DNA of 64,000 nucleotides from Bradyrhizobium stylosanthis (GTDB lineage: Bacteria > Pseudomonadota > Alphaproteobacteria > Rhizobiales > Xanthobacteraceae), in assembly GCF_001641335.1 (NCBI RefSeq), contig NZ_LVEM01000006.1:310300-374299 (forward strand), read 5' to 3'. Positions within the stretch are counted from its first letter, which is position 1; each line of letters begins with the position of its first letter. The translations under genes and the position numbers were made by a program. Under the pieces are notes generated by a model. It saw only the letters and a program-made list of their open reading frames with translations, did not search any database and had not been told where the DNA came from. Below, piece by piece: positions 1-8,058 of the stretch.

Positions 1-793
1 AGCGCTCCTCGACCTTGAGCGTCAGGAGATCGTCGGCCCGGGTGCGCCCGAGATTGACCGCAGCGATCGGGATTTTGCGGTTCGCGGCGGCCTGCACGAA
101 GCGGAAGCCGGAATAGACCATCAGCGACGAGCCGACGATCAGCATGGCGTCGGCCTGCGACAGATGGTCCTGCGCGGTCGCGACGATGTCGCGCGGCACG
201 TTCTCGCCGAAGAACACGACGTCGGGCTTGAGAATGCCGCCGCAGGCTTCGCAAGCAGGCACGTTGAACGAGGAAAAATTTGCATGCTCCAGATCGGCGT
301 CGCCGTCGGGCGCATCCGCGGCGTCGAGCGCCAGCCATTCCGCGTTCATGCGCCCCAGCGTGTCCTGGAATTCGCTGCGCGGCGTCTTCGCTCCGCAGCC
401 CATGCAGCGGACGAGATCGAGCCGGCCGTGCAGATCGATCACCTGCCGGTGGCCGGCGGATTGATGCAGCCGGTCGACATTCTGGGTCAGCAGCATCTCG
501 CAGCGCCCGCCCGCCTCGAGGCGGGCCAGGGCATGATGCGCATCATTCGGCCTCGCCTGGCCGAACCGCCGCCAGCCGATCAGGCTGCGGGCCCAATAGC
601 GCTGGCGCGTGGACTCTTCATTCATGAAGGCCTGGAAATTGACCGGCTGGGTCCGTTTCCAATTGCCATGGCTGTCGCGGTAGTCGGGAATGCCCGAATT
701 GGTGCTGCAGCCGGCGCCGGTCAGAACGAACAGTCGTTCGTGCCGGCCGACGAAGTCCTGGAGCGTGGAGTTTGCCACCGGAGGGTTTGCCAT
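1..793 (-). CDS. Sir2-family NAD-dependent protein deacetylase (3' end cut by window edge)
   Basis: Removes acyl groups from protein lysines using NAD+, in the cytoplasm. About 264 residues are visible and the C-terminus lies beyond base 1. The NAD-binding motif GAGCSTNSGIPDYRD is at residues 26-40, TQNVD at 103-107 and the catalytic His at 122 (DLHGRLD). A zinc ribbon is formed by Cys129, Cys132, Cys180 and Cys183, with FFGENVP and VGSSL following. It lies downstream of the SDR gene, probably in one operon with it and the permease. The ATG at 793 has no clear ribosome binding site. An in-frame GTG at 838, with GCGGGG just upstream, would add 15 residues and start 24 bp after the SDR stop. 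The family call is firm; the start and the substrate are not known. Confidence 0.9.
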   Translation of the reverse strand, partial: MANPPVANSTLQDFVGRHERLFVLTGAGCSTNSGIPDYRDSHGNWKRTQPVNFQAFMNEESTRQRYWARSLIGWRRFGQARPNDAHHALARLEAGGRCEMLLTQNVDRLHQSAGHRQVIDLHGRLDLVRCMGCGAKTPRSEFQDTLGRMNAEWLALDAADAPDGDADLEHANFSSFNVPACEACGGILKPDVVFFGENVPRDIVATAQDHLSQADAMLIVGSSLMVYSGFRFVQAAANRKIPIAAVNLGRTRADDLLTLKVEER

Positions 794-862
794 GGCGCAG
801 ATGTAGTCTGCGCCGGCGGATTCTGCCAGATGCCGCACGAACCCCGCTTTCGGCGAACCGAG

Positions 863-1699
863 CTAGCTCGCCCAGTTCTCGCGAAACTCCGGAAACAGCG
901 TCAGGCCTCCGCAGGCATAGATGGTCTGCCCGGTGATGTAGCTCGCATCGTCGGAGGCGAGGAAAGCGAACACGGCCGCGATCTCCTCCGGCGTGCCGAC
1001 ACGGCCGAGCGGAATGTGGCTGGTGACGACGCCGCGCTTTTCGGGGTCGCCGGTCCAGGCTTCGTTGATCGGCGTGTCGATGGCGCCGGGGCCGACCGCA
1101 TTGACGCGAATGCCGCGGCTGGCGAACTCCAGCGCCAGTGTGCGCGTCAGGTTGGCCATGCCGCCCTTGCTGATGGAATAAGCGAGGTAGCCGGGTTTCG
1201 GAATGATCTGGTGGACGCTGGAGCAGTTGATGATGCTGCCGCCTCCGCCGCGCGCGACGAAGTGCGCAAGCGCCTTCTGCGCGCAGAGCACGGCGCCGTT
1301 GAGGTTGACGTCGATGATGCGGCGATAGGTTTCGACGTCGAGCGCATCGCTCGGCGATTCCTGCTGGAAGCCGGCATTGTTGACGAGACAGTCGAGGCGC
1401 TTGAAGCGCGCCAGCACCGTCTCGAACATCGCGGCGATGTCCTGCTCGTTGCCGACGTTGGCCTTGACGATGATGTGATCGAGCCTGCCGTGGCCACGGT
1501 CGCTCGATGCCGTCCGCGCCAGCGCCAGCGTCTCCTCGGCTCTTCCGGCGTGTTCGAAATAGTTGATGGCGACGGTCGCGCCTTCCTGCGCGAGCCGGAT
1601 GGCGACGGCCCGGCCGATGCCTTGCGAGGCGCCAGTCACCAGCGCGTACTGGCCAACGAGGCGCGAGGGAAAGGAAGTTGAGCGTTCGGTGTGCGGCAT
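863..1699 (-). CDS. Short-chain dehydrogenase/reductase (SDR)
   Basis: NAD(P)-dependent oxidoreductase of the classical SDR family, 278 residues, cytoplasmic. The Rossmann motif TGASQGIG lies at residues 22-29, followed by NNAG, the active-site serine region (INCSS) and the catalytic Y-x3-K (YSISK). PG near the late substrate loop (VGPGAIDTP) and TGQTIYACGG at the C-terminus are typical of glucose 1-dehydrogenase or 3-oxoacyl-reductase-like members. CTGGAG precedes the ATG on the minus strand. It follows the permease gene by 72 bp and precedes sir2, so co-transcription is likely. The sugar, alcohol or acyl substrate cannot be read from the sequence. Confidence 0.88.
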   Translation of the reverse strand: MPHTERSTSFPSRLVGQYALVTGASQGIGRAVAIRLAQEGATVAINYFEHAGRAEETLALARTASSDRGHGRLDHIIVKANVGNEQDIAAMFETVLARFKRLDCLVNNAGFQQESPSDALDVETYRRIIDVNLNGAVLCAQKALAHFVARGGGGSIINCSSVHQIIPKPGYLAYSISKGGMANLTRTLALEFASRGIRVNAVGPGAIDTPINEAWTGDPEKRGVVTSHIPLGRVGTPEEIAAVFAFLASDDASYITGQTIYACGGLTLFPEFRENWAS

Positions 1700-1721
1700 G
1701 TGTTTTCTCCAGATGCGTCAT

Positions 1722-1759
1722 CATGGAGGGAACCGGCGTTTTGTTCCATCCCTCCAATG
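1722..1759 (-). terminator. Hairpin between permease and SDR genes
   Basis: An imperfect inverted repeat (CAT-GGAGGGA against TCCCTCC-A-ATG, one bulged base, 17-nt loop) lies in the 72-bp gap between the permease stop and the SDR start. No T-run follows, so it could be an attenuator or mRNA-stabilising hairpin rather than a full terminator. Confidence 0.35.
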
Positions 1760-1771
1760 CATCCCTGGGAT

Positions 1772-3091
1772 TCACTCGATGCGACGCGCCAGCGGCAAGG
1801 TCAGGATCTGATAGAGGATGATTGCGCCGAAGGTCGCGGTACCGATCCCGCCGATCGTGAACGCGCCAAACTTGAGCGTGAGGTCGCCGGCGCCCGCGGT
1901 CAGCGCTACGGCGACGGTGATGAGGTTCGCCGGGTTTGCGAAGTCGACCTTGTTCTCGACCCAGATCCGGCCCGCCATCGCGGCGATCAGGCCGAACAGC
2001 ACGATCGAGAGGCCGCCGATGACCGGACCCGGGATCGAGAGAATCAGCGCGCCGAATTTCGGCGAGAAGCCGAGCAGGATCGACACCGTGGCCGCGAAGG
2101 CAAACAACAGGGTCGAGTAGACCTTCGTCGCTGCCATGACGCCGATATTCTCGGCATAGGTGGTGACGCCGGTGCCGCCGCCACAGGCCGCAACGATGGT
2201 CGCGAGGCTGTCGGCGAACAAGGCGCGCCCGAGATAGGCATCCAGACTCCGGCCCGTCATGGCGCCGACGGCCTTGATGTGCCCGAGATTCTCGGCGACG
2301 AGGATGACCGCGACCGGCGCGATCAGGAAGATCGCATCGGCCTGGAAGGTCGGCGTGGTGAAGCTCGGCAAACCGAGCCACGGCGCGGCCGAAAGCTGGG
2401 TGAAGTCGATCGGCTTGCCGAAGCCAAGGCCGTTCGCGAACAGCATGTACAAAAGATACCCGCCGATCGCGCCAAGGATGATCGGCAGGCGGCGCCACAG
2501 GCCGGGCGCTGCAACGGCCACCACGCCGATCATCAGCACGGTGGCAAGCCCGATCCCGGTGTCGAACCCATTCGCGCTCACCGCCTTGACCGCGACCGGC
2601 GCGAGATTGAGGCCGATGGCGGCGACGACGGCGCCGGTGACGGCCGGCGGCATCAGGCGCTCGACCCAGCCCGTGCCTAACCACATCACGATCAGCGCGA
2701 TCACGCCATAGAGCACGCCCGCGCCGACGATGCCGCCGAGCGCAACCGAGATGTTCGGGTTCGGCCCCTGCCCGGCATAGCCGGTGGCAGCGATGACGAC
2801 GGCGATGAAGGCGAAGCTGGAGCCGAGATAGCTCGGCACGCGCCCGGCGACGATGACGAAGAAGATCAGCGTGCCGATGCCCGAGAACAGGACCGCAACG
2901 TTGGGATCGAACCCCATCAGCAGCGGCGCGATGATCGTCGAGCCGGACATCGCAACGCAATGCTGCAGACCGGAGACGATGGTCTGGCCCCATGGCAGCC
3001 GCTCCTCCGGCATGATCACGCCCGAGGTCTTGAGTTTCCAGCGCGGGAAATAGCCTTGTGCCTGCTCGTCCGAGCCCGTTGCGATCGTCAT
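1772..3091 (-). CDS. rutG: RutG-type NCS2 pyrimidine/purine permease
   Basis: Proton-coupled nucleobase importer of the NCS2 family, 439 residues with about 14 hydrophobic segments in the inner membrane. Diagnostic motifs are QHCVAMSG near residue 45, AENLGHIKAVGAMTG (substrate-binding Glu and His region) and GTGVTTYAENIGVMAATKVYS. From memory it is strikingly close to E. coli RutG, sharing blocks such as GRVPSYLGSS, ERLMPP and GFSPKFGALI. The ATG is preceded by GGGGGGAA. The other rut enzymes (rutA-F) are not adjacent. The neighbours here are an SDR and sir2 downstream and dctA divergently upstream. Uracil or thymine is the inferred substrate; uric acid or xanthine remain possible. Confidence 0.88.
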   Translation of the reverse strand: MTIATGSDEQAQGYFPRWKLKTSGVIMPEERLPWGQTIVSGLQHCVAMSGSTIIAPLLMGFDPNVAVLFSGIGTLIFFVIVAGRVPSYLGSSFAFIAVVIAATGYAGQGPNPNISVALGGIVGAGVLYGVIALIVMWLGTGWVERLMPPAVTGAVVAAIGLNLAPVAVKAVSANGFDTGIGLATVLMIGVVAVAAPGLWRRLPIILGAIGGYLLYMLFANGLGFGKPIDFTQLSAAPWLGLPSFTTPTFQADAIFLIAPVAVILVAENLGHIKAVGAMTGRSLDAYLGRALFADSLATIVAACGGGTGVTTYAENIGVMAATKVYSTLLFAFAATVSILLGFSPKFGALILSIPGPVIGGLSIVLFGLIAAMAGRIWVENKVDFANPANLITVAVALTAGAGDLTLKFGAFTIGGIGTATFGAIILYQILTLPLARRIE

Positions 3092-3140
3092 GTTCCCCCC
3101 GTTGCGGTCCAGCGATTGATGTTCGTGCGATCCGACAAAA

Positions 3141-3203
3141 ATGTGATTGTCGCTTCTGCGGCGTCCATCACATGATGCGAGTCATGCAAGATTCAAATCT
3201 TGC
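3141..3203. promoter_or_regulatory. Palindromes in the rutG-dctA divergent promoter region
   Basis: The 140-bp gap contains a perfect palindrome with 8-nt arms, GCAAGATT-CA-AATCTTGC, at 3186-3203. It also contains ATGTGAT (3141-3147) facing ATCACAT (3167-3173) across 19 bases, and CATGA/TCATG (3171-3175, 3182-3186). These look like binding sites for dimeric regulators. No -24/-12 sigma-54 motif was seen, although rhizobial dctA is classically DctD/RpoN-controlled. Confidence 0.4.
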
Positions 3204-3231
3204 GGAATCAATGCGTTCCGGGGCTCATCAT

Positions 3232-4566
3232 ATGACACAGATTGCGATCCAGCCAGCCGCTCACCGCCGGCATCAGCCCTGGTACAAGATCCTCTATGTG
3301 CAGGTTCTGATCGCAATCGCGCTCGGCGTGCTCGTCGGCTATTTCTATCCCGACCTCGGCAAGGCCCTGAAGCCGCTCGGCGACGGCTTCATCGCGCTGA
3401 TCAAGATGATGATCGCGCCCGTCATCTTCTGCACTGTGGTGCACGGCATCTCCTCGATGGGCGACCTCAAGCGCGTCGGCCGGGTCGGACTGAAGTCGCT
3501 GATCTATTTCGAGACGGTCTCGACTGTGGCCCTCGCGGTCGGCCTGCTGGTCGGCGAGATCCTGCAGCCCGGGCACGGCTTCAACATCGACCCGGCCACG
3601 ATCGATCCGAAGTCGGTGGCGACCTATGTCACCAAGGCCAAGGAAGAGGGCATCGTCGCCCATCTCATGGCGATCATCCCCGACAGCTATGTCGGCGCGA
3701 TCGCGCGCGGCGACCTGCTGCAGGTGCTGCTGATCTCGATTCTCTCCGGCTTCGCCATCGCCTTCCTCGGCAAGGCCGGCGAGCCCATCGCGGAGGCGAT
3801 CGACAAGGCGGCGAAGATGTTCTTCGGCATCATCCGCATCATCGTGCGCGTGGCGCCGATCGGCGCCTTCGGCGCGATGGCGTTCACCGTCGGCGCCTAC
3901 GGCCTCGGCTCGCTGCTCAACCTCGCCGCCCTGATCGGCACGTTCTATCTCACCAGCATGCTGTTCGTGCTGATCGTGCTCGGTGCGATCGCCCGCCTCG
4001 CCGGGTTCTCGATCCTGCGCTTCATCGCCTACATCAAGGACGAGCTCCTGATCGTGCTCGGCACCTCGTCGTCGGAGACGGTGCTGCCGCAGATGATCCA
4101 GAAGATGGAGCATCTCGGCGCCTCGCGCTCGGTGGTCGGCCTCGTGATCCCGACCGGCTACAGCTTCAATCTCGACGGCACCAACATCTACATGACGCTG
4201 GCGACGCTGTTCCTGGCGCAGGCGACCAACACGCATCTGACCATCTGGCAGGAGCTCGGCATCCTCGGCATTGCCATGATCACCTCGAAGGGCGCTTCGG
4301 GCGTGACCGGCGCCGGCTTCATCACGCTCGCCGCGACGCTGTCGATCGTGCCCGACATTCCGATCCAGTCGATCGCGATCCTGGTCGGCATCGACAAGTT
4401 CATGAGCGAATGCCGCGCGCTGACCAATCTGATCGGCAATGGCGTCGCATGCGTCGTCATCAGCATCTCCGAAGGCGAGCTCGATCGCGAGGCGCTGCAC
4501 GAGACCATGGCGCATCCGCTGGAGATGGGCGAAGCGCTGGAGCCGGGCGGCAGCGCGGCGTCGTAG
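3232..4566 (+). CDS. dctA: C4-dicarboxylate transport protein DctA
   Basis: Sodium- or proton-coupled symporter for succinate, fumarate and malate, in the DAACS/glutamate-transporter family and the inner membrane. 444 residues, as usual for DctA. It has the SSSETVLPQM serine-rich hairpin, the GYSFNLDGTNIYM motif, TSKGASGVTGAGF, and the C-terminal IDKFMSECRALTNLIGN with the substrate-binding Arg/Asn. The reading frame stays open upstream to 3058, but the homologous N-terminus begins at MTQIAIQP, so the ATG at 3232 is chosen. In-frame ATGs at 3174 and 3211 are weaker candidates. It is a single gene with a palindrome-rich upstream region. In rhizobia this carrier feeds bacteroids. Confidence 0.95.
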   Translation: MTQIAIQPAAHRRHQPWYKILYVQVLIAIALGVLVGYFYPDLGKALKPLGDGFIALIKMMIAPVIFCTVVHGISSMGDLKRVGRVGLKSLIYFETVSTVALAVGLLVGEILQPGHGFNIDPATIDPKSVATYVTKAKEEGIVAHLMAIIPDSYVGAIARGDLLQVLLISILSGFAIAFLGKAGEPIAEAIDKAAKMFFGIIRIIVRVAPIGAFGAMAFTVGAYGLGSLLNLAALIGTFYLTSMLFVLIVLGAIARLAGFSILRFIAYIKDELLIVLGTSSSETVLPQMIQKMEHLGASRSVVGLVIPTGYSFNLDGTNIYMTLATLFLAQATNTHLTIWQELGILGIAMITSKGASGVTGAGFITLAATLSIVPDIPIQSIAILVGIDKFMSECRALTNLIGNGVACVVISISEGELDREALHETMAHPLEMGEALEPGGSAAS

Positions 4567-4704
4567 GCCGCGCACGGCGTTTCAATCTCCCGCCCGCACG
4601 TTCAGCGCGCCCGGTTCCACGCGGTAGTTTACCGGAGTGGTAAGTTGATGCGGTTCGAGTCACAACAGCTGCGTTGGGATCACTTATTGATAGTTATTCT
4701 TTCC

Positions 4705-4734
4705 ACCCGACGCGCTGGGGGCAGGGCGTCGGGT
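4705..4734. terminator. Hairpin between convergent dctA and ABC-F genes
   Basis: Nine-base perfect arms, ACCCGACGC and GCGTCGGGT, flank a 12-nt loop in the 233-bp gap between the two convergent genes. It could end transcription from either side. No long T-run follows. Nothing else was recognised in this gap. Confidence 0.4.
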
Positions 4735-4799
4735 ATTTGATAGTCACTGCGAAGACCCACTTTAAAGACCCATTTTCATATCCAGACCGCGAGGCGGGA

Positions 4800-6413
4800 T
4801 CAGATGATCCCGTCATGCTCGCCTTGCACCTTGGCGGCAAGATCGAACCGACGCGTGACGCCGATCGCCTGCAGGAACGCCTCGTCGTGGCTGACGACGA
4901 GCAGCGCGCCGTCATAGGCCCGCAAGCCTGCTTCGACGGCCTCGATGGAGTCGATGTCGAGATGATTGGTCGGCTCGTCCAGGATCAGCAGCGACGGCGG
5001 CGCTGAACCGCCCAGCACGCAGGCAAGGCCTGCGCGAAACATCTGGCCGCCGCTCAGGCTTCCGGCTTCTTGCAAGGCCGCATCGGCGCGAAACATGAAG
5101 CGCGCCAGCGCCGCATGGCATTCATTCGCCCCGGCCTTCGGGTTGAGACGCCGGAAGTTCTCCAGGATCGAGACCTCAGGATCGAGCAGGCTGACCGCCT
5201 GGTCGAACAGCGCGAAGTCCGGCCTGACCCGCACGACGCCCGAGAACGGTCGCAGCTCGCCGGCGATCAACTTCAGCAGCGTCGTCTTGCCGGAGCCGTT
5301 GGGCCCGACCAGCGCGACGCGCTCGGGGCCGACGATCGCGAGCGAGAGATCGCGCAGGATCGGCTGCCCCGGCTGATAGCCGGCGCTGACGCCATCGAGC
5401 CAGAGCACCTCCCTGCCCGCCGGCAGATGTGTCGCCGGCAGCTTCACCGACAGCGGCTGCAAGATCTCGATGCGCCGGCGCGCGGTGTCGACGGCGTCGA
5501 GCGCTTCGGCGCGCCGCCGCTCGGCGATTTGCGCGGTCTTGCCGCCGGAATCCTCGCTGCGATCCCTGCGGGCACCGGCGAGGATGCGCGGCATGTCGCC
5601 CTTCGCGCGCTTCTTCCGGCCGCCGCTGTCCTTCTGCGCTTTCCTCTCCACGGCCTCCTGCGCCTTGCCGTCGATCTCGGACAGGCGCTTCTCGGCATGC
5701 GCGAGATCGTGCCTGACGGCTGCGAGCTCGACGGCCTTTTGCGCACGGTAGCTCGTCCAATTGCCGCCGTAGCGCGTGGCGCCGAGCGAGGTCAGCTCGA
5801 CGATCGCGTCCATGGTGTCGAGCAGGCCGCGGTCGTGGCTGACGACGATCGCGCCGCCGCGCCAGGCGGCGAGCAGATCGGTGACGGCCTTGCGTCCGTC
5901 CCGGTCGAGATTGTTGGTGGGCTCGTCGAGCAGCAGGAAATCCGGTTCGGAAAAGACCAGCGCCGCGAGACGAACCCGCGTGATCTGACCGCCGGACAGG
6001 CGGCACAGCTCCGTCTCGGCAGACGGCCCGAACCCGAGGCGCGCCAGCGCGGCCTCGAGCCGCGCTTCGAGCGTCCAGTCGATCGTGGCGATGTCGTCGG
6101 CGGAGGCATCGCCTCGCTCGGCGCGACGCAGCAGCTCCAGCGCCTGCCGCACACCGAACAGATCGGCCACGGTCGTGCCCGGGGGCGACTGCACGTCCTG
6201 GCGCAGCAGGCCGATGGTTCCGTTGACCAGAACGCGCCCGGACTGGGGAACATGCTCCCCCGAGATCGAGGCAAGCAGCGTCGTCTTGCCGACGCCGTTG
6301 CGGCCGACGAGACCGGTCCGCTCGGCCGGAAATGTCAGATCGATGTTGGAGAGGAGAGACCGGCCGTCAGGCGTGGACAGCGACAGGTTCGACAGGATGA
6401 TTGAAGCAGGCAT
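4800..6413 (-). CDS. ABC-F family ATPase (duplicated ABC domains, no membrane part)
   Basis: Cytoplasmic protein of 537 residues with two fused ABC ATPase domains and no transmembrane segment, the hallmark of ABC-F proteins, which act on ribosomes. Domain 1 has GRNGVGKTT, LSGGQITR and LLLDEPTNNLD. Domain 2 has GPNGSGKTT, LSGGQMFR and LLILDEPTNHLD. The linker between them is Lys/Arg-rich (residues about 230-310), as in Uup/EttA relatives. The ATG at 6413 is chosen because GGGGA precedes it and the family N-terminus (ILSNLSLS) follows at once; an upstream in-frame extension to 6512 looks non-coding. It stands alone, separated from ridA by a hairpin. Whether it is housekeeping or an antibiotic-protection type cannot be told. 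Confidence 0.88.
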   Translation of the reverse strand: MPASIILSNLSLSTPDGRSLLSNIDLTFPAERTGLVGRNGVGKTTLLASISGEHVPQSGRVLVNGTIGLLRQDVQSPPGTTVADLFGVRQALELLRRAERGDASADDIATIDWTLEARLEAALARLGFGPSAETELCRLSGGQITRVRLAALVFSEPDFLLLDEPTNNLDRDGRKAVTDLLAAWRGGAIVVSHDRGLLDTMDAIVELTSLGATRYGGNWTSYRAQKAVELAAVRHDLAHAEKRLSEIDGKAQEAVERKAQKDSGGRKKRAKGDMPRILAGARRDRSEDSGGKTAQIAERRRAEALDAVDTARRRIEILQPLSVKLPATHLPAGREVLWLDGVSAGYQPGQPILRDLSLAIVGPERVALVGPNGSGKTTLLKLIAGELRPFSGVVRVRPDFALFDQAVSLLDPEVSILENFRRLNPKAGANECHAALARFMFRADAALQEAGSLSGGQMFRAGLACVLGGSAPPSLLILDEPTNHLDIDSIEAVEAGLRAYDGALLVVSHDEAFLQAIGVTRRFDLAAKVQGEHDGII

Positions 6414-6536
6414 GGAATTCCCCGTGAGCAAGGCAGGTGGGCTTTGCGGTCGGGATGAAATCCATGGCTTTCGAATATCCTGATTGAGGGAGCCTCTAAC
6501 TAGTCCCTTCAAAGGGCGAGATCAAGGCGGCGCGAA

Positions 6537-6567
6537 GGGACGCCAGCACGAGAGGTGCCGGCGTCCC
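6537..6567 (-). terminator. Hairpin 10 nt after ridA, probable end of operon A
   Basis: GGGACGCC-A-GCAC pairs with GTGC-C-GGCGTCCC around a 5-nt loop, a 12-bp stem with one mismatch. It lies just beyond the ridA stop and upstream of the ABC-F start. The trailing T-run is weak (TTC), so the termination role is inferred from position. Confidence 0.5.
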
Positions 6568-6576
6568 CATGCGTAA

Positions 6577-6924
6577 TCAGCCCTTGAGCGCGGTGACAAC
6601 GACCTCGATCAGCGCGCCGCCGCCGAGATCGGCGACGCCGACGGTGGCGCGGGTCGGCAGATTGTCGCCGAAGAACTCGGTCCAGGCCGCGTCCATCTCC
6701 TTCTTCTTCGAGAGATCCGTGACGAAGATCGAGGCGCTGACGACGCGGCTCTTGTCGGTGCCCGCTTCCTTCAGGTAGCCCGCGATCTTGCCGAGGATGT
6801 TGCGGGTCTGGTCGCCCATGGCAACGCTGGTGTCGTCGGCGATGGTGCCGCCGACGAAGACGAAGCCGTTGGCTTCGACGGCGCGGTGCATGATGGGCGT
6901 GCGGATGCTGCGGGTGATGCTCAT
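6577..6924 (-). CDS. RidA/YjgF family enamine/imine deaminase
   Basis: Small cytoplasmic protein of 115 residues that in this family hydrolyses reactive 2-imino or enamine acids to 2-keto acids. It shows the Rid fold pattern: FVGGTIADD, the long helix with TRNILGKI, ASIFVTDLSK, and the substrate-binding arginine in LPTRATVGVADL near residue 92, followed by the VVVTAL strand. It is the last gene of operon A, 12 bp after a flavin oxidase gene. FAD-dependent amino acid oxidases release imines, so this position suggests it clears the imine made by its neighbours. Subgroup (RidA versus Rid4-7) is not resolved. Confidence 0.88.
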   Translation of the reverse strand: MSITRSIRTPIMHRAVEANGFVFVGGTIADDTSVAMGDQTRNILGKIAGYLKEAGTDKSRVVSASIFVTDLSKKKEMDAAWTEFFGDNLPTRATVGVADLGGGALIEVVVTALKG

Positions 6925-6936
6925 GATGTCCTCTTC

Positions 6937-8058
6937 TTAGAGCGTGGAGGGATGGAAGCGGTCGATGCCGAGATCGCTGACGCGGGTCTGGGTGCCGCCA
7001 TTGACGATCAGCTCCGCCATGACGGCGCCGGCGCCGGGACCGAGCTGGAAGCCGTGCAGCGAGAAGCCGAACTGGTGATAGAGCCCCTTGTGACGGCTGC
7101 TCGGGCCGAACACGGGGATGTCGTCCTTCATCTTCGCCTCAATGCCGGCCCAGGCACGGACGATGGTCGCGCTGCGCATCACCGGGAACAGCTCGAACAC
7201 GGTCTGCGCGCTGGTCGCAAGGCTCTTCCAGTCCAGCACCGTCTCGTTGCGGTCCTGGTAGGGCGTCGCCAGATGGCCGCCGCCGATCAGCACGGTGCCG
7301 TTCTTGAACTGCTTGAAGGACAGCTTTCGCCCGCGCAGGATCACGACGGGGTCGATGAAGTGCGGCACGCGCGAGGTGATCATCAGCATCGGCGCCACGG
7401 TCTCGACCGGCACCGGCTCGCCGAGATCAGAGGCGATTTTGCCGGCCCACGCGCCGGCCGCATTAACCAGCACCGGCGCGGCAAAGCTCTCCGACCCGAC
7501 ATCGACATGCCAGAGGCCGCCGCTGTAGCGGATGTTGGTGGCCGCCACGCCTTCGCGCACGGTCGCACCGAGCTGCTGGGCCTTGCGGCGGAACGCCGTC
7601 GTCGTCTGCGCCGGATTGGCTGCGCCGTCGCGCCGTGACACCACGCCGCCGGGGCACGTCTCGGCCACCGCGGGCACCAGCCGTCGCAACTCAGCAGCGT
7701 CGATCAGCTCCTCATGGGTGAAACCGAGCGCATTGAGCTCGGCGACGCGAGCGCGGCAGACCGCAAGCTCCTCTTCGTTTTCCGCGACGAGGACCTGGCC
7801 GTAGCTCTCAAAGCTGCAATCGTCGTCGAGGAGATCGTTGATCTTCTCCCAGATGCCCATCGAGCGGATCGAGAGCGGGATCTCCGGAATGTGCCGTGCG
7901 AGCTGGCGCACGCCGCCGGCATTGACGCCGGAGGCGTGGCGGCCGGCATAGTCCTTCTCGATCAGCACCGGCTTCAGGCCGGCGAGACACAGATGCAGCG
8001 TGGTCGAGCATCCGTGGATGCCGCCGCCGACGACGATCGCATCCACGTTTTGGCTCAT
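6937..8058 (-). CDS. FAD-dependent oxidoreductase, DAO/sarcosine-oxidase beta-like (second beta subunit)
   Basis: Predicted amine or D-amino-acid dehydrogenase subunit of 373 residues. The dinucleotide-binding motif VVGGGIHG begins at residue 9. VNAAGAWAG, the DAO-family second FAD contact, and the C-terminal HGFQLGPGAGAVMAELI are present. The start codon overlaps the alpha-subunit stop by 4 bp (ATGA), so the two are translationally coupled. It is a distant paralogue of the other FAD subunit encoded four genes earlier at 9793-10929, so the operon carries two beta-type subunits for one alpha and one gamma. Opine, hydroxyproline and sarcosine oxidases have this makeup. The actual substrate is unknown. 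Confidence 0.82.
   Translation of the reverse strand: MSQNVDAIVVGGGIHGCSTTLHLCLAGLKPVLIEKDYAGRHASGVNAGGVRQLARHIPEIPLSIRSMGIWEKINDLLDDDCSFESYGQVLVAENEEELAVCRARVAELNALGFTHEELIDAAELRRLVPAVAETCPGGVVSRRDGAANPAQTTTAFRRKAQQLGATVREGVAATNIRYSGGLWHVDVGSESFAAPVLVNAAGAWAGKIASDLGEPVPVETVAPMLMITSRVPHFIDPVVILRGRKLSFKQFKNGTVLIGGGHLATPYQDRNETVLDWKSLATSAQTVFELFPVMRSATIVRAWAGIEAKMKDDIPVFGPSSRHKGLYHQFGFSLHGFQLGPGAGAVMAELIVNGGTQTRVSDLGIDRFHPSTL

Noticed and set aside
618..2993. Very long minus-strand open frame (791 codons) through the SDR and permease genes
   Set aside because: It is an out-of-frame shadow in high-GC DNA with Arg/His/Ala-rich translation and no domain motif; the real genes lie in the other frames.
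3092..3231. Sigma-54 (-24/-12) promoter for dctA
   Set aside because: No TGGCAC-N5-TTGC type element was found in the gap on reading it by eye.
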